DNA from: an uncultured Clostridium sp.
Lineage (GTDB): Bacteria > Bacillota > Clostridia > Clostridiales > Clostridiaceae
NCBI RefSeq assembly: GCF_934754915.1
Contig: NZ_CAKVKB010000119.1
Span: 1-10,511, forward strand
Length of the DNA: 10,511 nucleotides
Direction: 5' to 3'
The position numbers were made by a program, and so were the translations under genes. How positions within the stretch are numbered: position 1 is the first letter of the stretch; each line of letters opens with the position of its first letter. A model generated the notes under the pieces. That model was not told the origin of the DNA and ran no database searches. It saw only the letters and a program-made list of their open reading frames with translations. Of this stretch, positions 6,319-10,511 are shown in pieces.

Positions 6319-6642
6319 TTAATTTTTAGATTCAAAACTTTCACAATTTGTCTGTGTATAGAGTTGGGGATTATTTCCAGAAACATTTATGGAATCAAGA
6401 TTACAAATAGTATTACAGTTATGTGTACAAGTTTCTACTTTGCATATAAGGCAGTCACATTCACTGTTACTGCTATTTGTACTTGAACTTAAATCGCCAT
6501 ATAGTGCTTTATTTAAAAATGAACCACAACAAGTTCCAGAGTCAGAAGAAGCATTTAATCCTCCAATATCAACTCTGTTAGAATAACATACACCACTATT
6601 ATTATGTGAACAATTATCTACATTACAATTAATTTTCTGCAT
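6319..6642 (-). CDS. Cysteine-rich protein with two DUF1540 repeats
   Basis: This 107-residue protein contains 12 cysteines and two copies of the DUF1540 pattern. Copy 1 (about 4-42) is C6-x4-C11-S-H-N, C19, then C38/C39-GSF. Copy 2 (about 65-103) is C67-x4-C72-T-H-N, C80, then C100-ESF. The copies are joined by a Ser/Asn-rich linker. The ligand spacing suggests small metal-binding modules, but the function of DUF1540 is not established. AAAGGAGTG lies just upstream of the ATG at 6642. The gene starts 32 bases after the rubrerythrin stop, with no terminator between, so the two are probably co-transcribed. This association hints at a role in metal or redox stress, which is inference. No secretion signal is present. 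Confidence 0.88.
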   Translation of the reverse strand: MQKINCNVDNCSHNNSGVCYSNRVDIGGLNASSDSGTCCGSFLNKALYGDLSSSTNSSNSECDCLICKVETCTHNCNTICNLDSINVSGNNPQLYTQTNCESFESKN

Positions 6643-6674
6643 TAAAAATCACTCCTTTAAAATAATAACAATTA

Positions 6675-7217
6675 TTAATTAAAATATCTCTTTAATAACC
6701 CTTCAAATGCTCTTCCATGTCTTGCTTCATCTTTGCACATTTCATGGACTGTATCATGGATAGCATCAAGATTATTTTTCTTTGCCAACGTAGCAAGATC
6801 TTTTTTGCCTTGACATGCTCCAAATTCAGCTTCAACTCTGGCACTTAAATTGGATTTTGTACATGGCATAACTACTTCACCTAAAATTTCTGCAAATTTT
6901 GCAGCATGTTCCGCTTCTTCATATGCAATTCTTTTATAAGCTTCACCTACTTCAGGATAACCCTCACGATCAGCTTGACGGGACATTGCAATATACATAC
7001 CTACTTCTGTACATTCTCCAATAAAATTAGCTCTTAAGCTTTCCAGGATTTCATCATCAACCCCATCTGCGATACCAATTCTGTGTTCATCAGCAAAATT
7101 TAATTCTTCATTCATTTCTTTGAATTTGTTCGAATCAGCTTTACAAATAGGACATACATCTGGTGGAGTTTCACCTTCATGAACATATCCACACACAACA
7201 CAAATAAATTTTTTCAT
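6675..7217 (-). CDS. Rubrerythrin with N-terminal rubredoxin (reverse rubrerythrin)
   Basis: Rubrerythrins reduce hydrogen peroxide, and in clostridial reverse rubrerythrins they act as terminal peroxidase/oxidase components fed by NADH through rubredoxin partners in the cytoplasm. The rubredoxin domain comes first (about 1-40), with C6-x2-C9 and C22-x2-C25. It is followed by a ferritin-like four-helix diiron domain (about 45-180) with E68/E71, EEAEH (100-104), E129 and DEARH (163-167). This is the reverse of the classical domain order. I choose the ATG at 7217, giving 180 residues, because GGAGG (complement of 7226-7230) lies eight bases upstream. A longer reading to 7253 adds 12 residues with no family support. 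It precedes the DUF1540 gene on the same strand. I saw no clear PerR-like operator in the upstream 187 bases. Confidence 0.95.
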   Translation of the reverse strand: MKKFICVVCGYVHEGETPPDVCPICKADSNKFKEMNEELNFADEHRIGIADGVDDEILESLRANFIGECTEVGMYIAMSRQADREGYPEVGEAYKRIAYEEAEHAAKFAEILGEVVMPCTKSNLSARVEAEFGACQGKKDLATLAKKNNLDAIHDTVHEMCKDEARHGRAFEGLLKRYFN

Positions 7218-7360
7218 TAAGAATTCCTCCAAAAGAAATAATTTTTCAGGCAAACAACCTTAAGCTTAGTATTAACTTAAATTAAAAAAATATTACGATT
7301 TTTATGGAATGTATTAAAAATATAAATAATTCTTAAAGTAAAGTTAATATATTGGGAGTG

Positions 7361-7389
7361 TTGATTTTGTAATAGTTTTGTCATATAAA
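7361..7389 (+). promoter_or_regulatory. Probable promoter of the DUF3810 gene
   Basis: TTGATT (7361-7366) and TATAAA (7384-7389) are separated by 17 bases, about 70 bases before the start codon at 7459. Both hexamers are good matches to the vegetative consensus. Confidence 0.5.
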
Positions 7390-7458
7390 TATATTATTAA
7401 AAGAGTATATTTAGATTTTTAATGTGATATAAACATTTCAATGTTTAGGGAGATTAAT

Positions 7459-8574
7459 ATGGATGATGATAGCAAAAATAGAATAAGTTTAAAATTAGAG
7501 AAGAAAAGATTGAATAAGAGTCTGATTCTTCTCATTGTAAGTGGCTTACTTTTTGGAATGGGAAAATGGATACCAGGATTTTCTGATATGTATTATAAAT
7601 ATGTATATTTCATATTACAAAATACCATATGTAGAATTTTTTCCTTTGTACCACTATCAGTTTATGAACTCATAATGCTGGGAGTGTTTGCATATTTGAT
7701 ATATAATTTTTTTTATTACAGTATTTTATTGCTGAAGAAAAGAATCAAGTTTTTAGAAGCCTTTAAGGAATATGCATCAAAGATTGTCATACTGGTTTCG
7801 TTTTTTGTGTTTTTTAATGTTATAGGACAAAGTGTAAATTGTTTTAAATCAAGTTTTGTAAGTCTGGAAGGAATTGATGATTCTGATATAAATGAAGAAA
7901 AACTGATAAAAGTATGTGAAGTTTTAAGAGATAGGCTTAATTATCTTGAAGAAAAAATAAAGAAAGATGAAAATGGACTTTTGCAATTAGATTATCATGA
8001 TGTTGATAAAGAAGGAATTAGAACAATGGAAAATTTGGCAAAGAAATATAAAAGTCTTGATGGATTTTATCCTATGCCTAAACATTACATTTTTTCTCAG
8101 ATAATGTCATATCAGCTTCTTCAAGGCGAAACAACATTTACTATAGAGGCAAATTATAATTATGACATGGCAGACAGCAATATACCAAGCACTATATGCC
8201 ATGAATTAAGCCATATACAGGGATTTAATGATGAAAGTGAAGCAAATTTTATAAGTTTTCTTGCATGTGATGATAGTGATAATTATGAATATAAATATAG
8301 TGGCTATCTTATGGCATATGTGTACTGCATAAATGATTTATATTCACGTAATGAAAATGCAGTCACAGAAATAAACAGCAGCCTTTCAAAAAATGTAAAA
8401 AAAGAAATAAAAGAAGATGCAAATTTCTGGGCACAATATAAAGGCGGTATATCTAAATTATATACAAAAGTTTATGATGCTCTTTTAAAAGCAGGAGGCC
8501 AGAATGCTGGTATAAAAAGTTATAATAATGTTGTGAAATTAATTGTTTCATCTTATGAAAAGGAATGGAGTTAG
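7459..8574 (+). CDS. DUF3810-type membrane protein with HExxH metallopeptidase motif
   Basis: This 371-residue protein has three hydrophobic segments in the N-terminal part (about 20-38, 66-92 and 107-125). They are followed by a C-terminal domain carrying H248-E-L-S-H252 within ICHELSHIQGF, and downstream acids E259/E261 in ESEAN. This is the layout of the DUF3810 family, whose HExxH motif is that of zinc metallopeptidases. The third ligand would be E261 or close to it. Substrate and proteolytic activity are not established. I place the start at 7459 because AGGGAG (7447-7452) lies six bases upstream; the in-frame ATG at 7441 would put that site inside the gene. It has its own promoter and is transcribed away from the rubrerythrin gene. 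Topology after the third segment is not obvious from sequence, so the side of the membrane holding the catalytic domain is left open. Confidence 0.88.
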   Translation: MDDDSKNRISLKLEKKRLNKSLILLIVSGLLFGMGKWIPGFSDMYYKYVYFILQNTICRIFSFVPLSVYELIMLGVFAYLIYNFFYYSILLLKKRIKFLEAFKEYASKIVILVSFFVFFNVIGQSVNCFKSSFVSLEGIDDSDINEEKLIKVCEVLRDRLNYLEEKIKKDENGLLQLDYHDVDKEGIRTMENLAKKYKSLDGFYPMPKHYIFSQIMSYQLLQGETTFTIEANYNYDMADSNIPSTICHELSHIQGFNDESEANFISFLACDDSDNYEYKYSGYLMAYVYCINDLYSRNENAVTEINSSLSKNVKKEIKEDANFWAQYKGGISKLYTKVYDALLKAGGQNAGIKSYNNVVKLIVSSYEKEWS

Positions 8575-8666
8575 GATAGATTTATTTCAGATATGTTTTA
8601 ATAATAAGTGAAATTTATAAAGATTTCATATTTATTGAAAAATAGTCTGTGCAAACTTCAATAAGA

Positions 8667-8706
8667 TGATATAATCACAATATCAAATTAAGGGGGCAGG
8701 TTTTTG
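8667..8706 (+). promoter_or_regulatory. Stranded extended -10 and ribosome binding site without a gene
   Basis: On the plus strand TGATATAAT (8667-8675, extended -10 form) is followed by a strong AGGGGGCAGG (8691-8700) and a TTG (8704-8706). The reading frame from that TTG stops after 18 codons, antisense to the response regulator fragment. It looks like the upstream end of a gene whose body is missing. Confidence 0.35.
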
Positions 8707-9142
8707 AATTTGAAGAAAGTGAAATTTTATCCATATCCAGTTTTATATCAGAAAAAGTAAGTAGAGTATTATTTATTATTATTGATGGTCTTCTTGAAAC
8801 TGCTTTAATACGTGCAAATAATTCTTCCATAGCAAATGGCTTTACTAAATAATCATCTGCGCCGTTATCAAGTCCTTCAATTTTATTTTCAATAGTATTC
8901 ATGGCAGTAACCATAATAACAGGACATAGTATACTATTAGTACGTATTTCTTTTAAAATAGTGAGACCATCTTTTTCAGGGAGCATTCTATCAAGGATTA
9001 TAATATCATAGTTTTTATTAAGTATATAATACATGGCTTTATCTCCATTATTGCAGATATCACATAAAAAGTTTTCTTTCTCTAATTCTTTCTTTAAAAT
9101 GCTGCATAGGTCTTTATCATCTTCAATTATTAGTATATGCAC
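8675..9142 (-). pseudogene. Truncated OmpR-family response regulator
   Basis: The receiver domain (about 1-118) is complete: acidic pocket E7-D8-D9, phosphoacceptor D51 in IILDRMLP, T79 in VTA and K101 in LVKPF. Residues about 119-148 are the linker and first strands of a winged-helix output domain (NTLLTFSDIKLDMDKISLSS, split at 125-144). Similarity stops near T148 (about 8700) and the frame ends after seven unrelated residues. A full OmpR-type regulator has roughly 220-230 residues. The missing 70 or so cannot be hidden in another frame, because only 100 bases remain before the DUF3810 gene. No histidine kinase is adjacent. The start is a GTG at 9142 with AAGGGAG nine bases upstream; a TTG at 9151 would sit against that site. 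I infer a deletion; a surviving single-domain receiver is the alternative. Confidence 0.85.
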
Positions 9143-9359
9143 TATAAACAACTCCCTTAAATATATTTTATCTCAGATTATTTTATATCATCATAAAGAT
9201 AATTACAAATTTTAATTATATAGTATAAAATAGTAAAATGTTTTATTAAACTCTTGTCATAAAAGAAATTGAATATTACTATATATATGGCAATTGATAG
9301 ATAATGAAGGATAAAATATTTCCAAGATTTCTTTGAAACTTTTATATGTAATTTTGCAA

Positions 9360-9365
9360 TATAAT
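9360..9365 (+). promoter_or_regulatory. Candidate -10 element of the TfoX-domain gene
   Basis: A perfect TATAAT lies 38 bases before the ATG at 9404. The nearest TTGAAA (9333-9338) is 21 bases upstream, longer than normal, so the -35 element is unclear. Confidence 0.35.
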
Positions 9366-9403
9366 ATATATAATTATTGATTTAAATGTAAAGGAGTGAA
9401 GTA

Positions 9404-9718
9404 ATGTCTAGTAAAGAATATCTGAATTTTATATTAGAACAGTTATCAGAATGTAAGGAAGTTACTTATAGGGCTATGATGGGAGAATTCATTATTTATT
9501 ATAGAAAAAGGATTATTGGAGGAATTTACGATGATAGGTTTCTTGTAAAACCAGTAAAATCAGCTATAGAACTTATGCCTGATGCTTGTTATGAACTTCC
9601 GTATGAAGGAGCGAAAAAGATGCTGCTGGTAGACAATGTAGATAATAAAGAGTTTTTAATGAATTTATTGGAAAATATGTATGATGAACTGCCTGAACCA
9701 AAGTCTAAAAAGAAGTGA
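9404..9718 (+). CDS. TfoX/Sxy N-terminal domain protein
   Basis: This 104-residue cytoplasmic protein is a stand-alone TfoX N-terminal domain. Signature segments are TYRAMMGEFIIYYR (21-34), GGIYDDRFLVKP (39-50), the ELPYEGAKKMLLVDNVD stretch (64-80) and a C-terminal YDELPEPKSKKK tail. Full-length TfoX/Sxy in gamma-proteobacteria regulates competence genes together with CRP. The short Firmicute proteins lack the C-terminal domain and their role is unknown, so competence should not be assumed. The ATG at 9404 follows AAAGGAGTG at good spacing. It is a single-gene unit with its own terminator. Confidence 0.9.
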   Translation: MSSKEYLNFILEQLSECKEVTYRAMMGEFIIYYRKRIIGGIYDDRFLVKPVKSAIELMPDACYELPYEGAKKMLLVDNVDNKEFLMNLLENMYDELPEPKSKKK

Positions 9719-9730
9719 ATAATATAATAA

Positions 9731-9778
9731 AAAATATGATCAAAATTACATTCAAATATAATTTTGATCATATTTTTT
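9731..9778 (+). terminator. Terminator after the TfoX-domain gene
   Basis: A perfect 18-bp stem (9731-9748 with 9759-9776, including ATATGATCAAAATTA and its complement) encloses a 10-base loop and ends in a T-run. It begins 13 bases after the stop codon. Confidence 0.88.
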
Positions 9779-9791
9779 ATTATAAAAGAAA

Positions 9792-9820
9792 TTGACAGTG
9801 GACATCACTAATGATAAACT
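9792..9820 (+). promoter_or_regulatory. Promoter of the DUF6323-like gene
   Basis: A perfect TTGACA (9792-9797) is followed after 17 bases by TAAACT (9815-9820), which is preceded by TG at 9812-9813 to give an extended -10 form. It predicts a leader of about 70 bases before the TTG start. Confidence 0.55.
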
Positions 9821-9898
9821 ATAAATATTCGATAATAATTTTTATTATATCATATTTTAAAATAAAAGTCAATACTTTTTCGAAAGGAAGTTTTAAAT

Positions 9899-10378
9899 TT
9901 GAATGAAATAATTAAAAGTTTTAAAGGGTTTAACAATAGTATTATAGAAAAACAGGTGTTTGATGAGATTATGAAGACCAATGAATTTTCAGAAGAATTT
10001 TCGTTGAAACTCAGTGAAAATGATGTAAAAGAGATAATTAAAACGAGAAATACTGCCCTTAAAATAAGCGGCAGAATAGAATTTAATGGTCAGATAATAA
10101 CTAAAATAATTAAAAAGTTTTGTGATTCATCATATATATCACAATGTAATTATATGGATACAATAAACGAACTTGTAGAAATTTTTTATAATTATAAGAA
10201 TGAAACTTTAGATTTGATAGGTGATGATGAACTTATAGAAATAATGAAAAAATATTTCGAAGGATATTGTCAAGGATCATTAGAACTTCTAGAAGGAAAA
10301 GTAATGTATGTTATTGCAGACAATGTAAGAAAGGGTATGAAAAATTATGCTGATATTGACAATGAAAAAGATTATTGA
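9899..10378 (+). CDS. Probable DUF6323-family protein
   Basis: This is a 159-residue soluble, mainly helical protein of unknown function. Segments that I associate with the clostridial DUF6323 family are SLKLSENDVKEIIKTR (35-50), SGRIEFNGQIITKIIKKFCDS (split at 57-77), YISQCNYMDTINELVEIFYNYKNETLDLIGDDEL (79-112) and YCQGSLELLEGK (123-134). The family assignment is from memory. The start is a TTG at 9899 with AAAGGAAG (9883-9890) eight bases upstream; the ATG at 9903 is in another frame and stops at once. There is no signal peptide. It has its own promoter and is followed after 55 bases by another gene on the same strand, probably its operon partner. Confidence 0.75.
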   Translation: MNEIIKSFKGFNNSIIEKQVFDEIMKTNEFSEEFSLKLSENDVKEIIKTRNTALKISGRIEFNGQIITKIIKKFCDSSYISQCNYMDTINELVEIFYNYKNETLDLIGDDELIEIMKKYFEGYCQGSLELLEGKVMYVIADNVRKGMKNYADIDNEKDY

Positions 10379-10433
10379 ATCATAAAAGGATATGTCTAGT
10401 ATAGCAGAATAAATAAAAGGAAAAAAATCAGAG

Positions 10434-10511
10434 ATGGGAAATATGGAACAACAAAGAAGTATTGCACTTAATCAAAATAATTATGAAATTTTAACTGATA
10501 TAATCAATGAA
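10434..10511 (+). CDS. 5' end of a gene running off the window
   Basis: From the ATG at 10434 an open frame of 26 codons continues to the window end (MGNMEQQRSIALNQNNYEIL for the first 20). A second in-frame ATG at 10443 is an alternative start. An AAAAGG lies 13 bases before the first ATG, which is rather far. The fragment is too short to identify. Genes of the DUF6323 type are, as I recall, often followed by a longer DUF6179 protein, so that is a reasonable guess and no more. Confidence 0.55.
   Translation, partial: MGNMEQQRSIALNQNNYEILTDIINE

Noticed and set aside
6301..6586. Plus-strand ORFs of about 60 codons opposite the DUF1540 gene
   Set aside because: They lack ribosome binding sites and family features and are antisense to a clear cysteine-patterned coding sequence.
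7218..7458. PerR-type operator upstream of the rubrerythrin gene
   Set aside because: No sequence close to the TTATAAT-N-ATTATAA dyad was found in the divergent intergenic region.
8607..8634. Hairpin TGAAAT/ATTTCA between the DUF3810 gene and the regulator fragment as a terminator
   Set aside because: The stem is only six A/T-rich pairs with an 8-base loop and no clean T-run; too weak to call.
9324..9345. Possible third, inverted copy of the interspersed repeat (CCAAGATTTCTTTGA)
   Set aside because: Only about 15 bases resemble the complement of copy 2 and they need a gap; the heptamer core is absent, so chance similarity is likely.

Overview
The window looks like chromosomal DNA of a low-GC, anaerobic Firmicute, most likely Clostridium sensu stricto (cluster I). 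The evidence is the strong AT bias, the AGA/ATA/GGA-rich codon use, consensus AGGAGG-type ribosome binding sites, a reverse rubrerythrin, DUF1540 and DUF6323-like proteins, and a complete FMN-riboswitch-controlled riboflavin operon. No gene in the window identifies the species.

Layout. (1) 1-1376: a copy of an AT-rich interspersed repeat, then a 408-aa DUF6398/TPR-like protein. (2) 1388-5560: the riboflavin operon, made up of promoter, FMN (RFN) riboswitch, two tandem intrinsic-terminator hairpins, ribD, ribE, ribBA, a second copy of the repeat, ribH and a terminator. The four proteins cover riboflavin synthesis from GTP and ribulose-5-phosphate except for the intermediate dephosphorylation step, and FMN would shut the operon off through the leader. 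(3) 5623-6202: an orphan 165-aa helical protein of unknown function behind a very good match to a sigma-28/SigD (motility sigma factor) promoter. Its stop codon falls exactly where an IS256-like terminal inverted repeat appears to start. (4) 6244-7217, minus strand: a rubrerythrin with N-terminal rubredoxin domain, followed by a small cysteine-rich double-DUF1540 protein. A perfect bidirectional terminator separates them from the convergent orphan gene. (5) 7361-8574: a membrane-anchored HExxH protein of the DUF3810 type. (6) 8675-9142, minus strand: an OmpR-type response regulator that has lost its DNA-binding domain and has no kinase partner. It ends at what looks like a deletion scar. (7) 9404-9776: a TfoX N-terminal domain protein and its terminator. 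(8) 9792-10511: a promoter, a DUF6323-like protein with a TTG start, and the first 26 codons of a following gene that runs off the window.

I see no complete mobile element, CRISPR array, tRNA or rRNA, and no recognisable defence system. The observations most worth following are the orphan SigD-type promoter and its unknown protein, the possible IS remnant at that gene's stop codon, the double-hairpin rib leader with a possible internal promoter, the repeat pair with a conserved heptamer core, and the truncated regulator.
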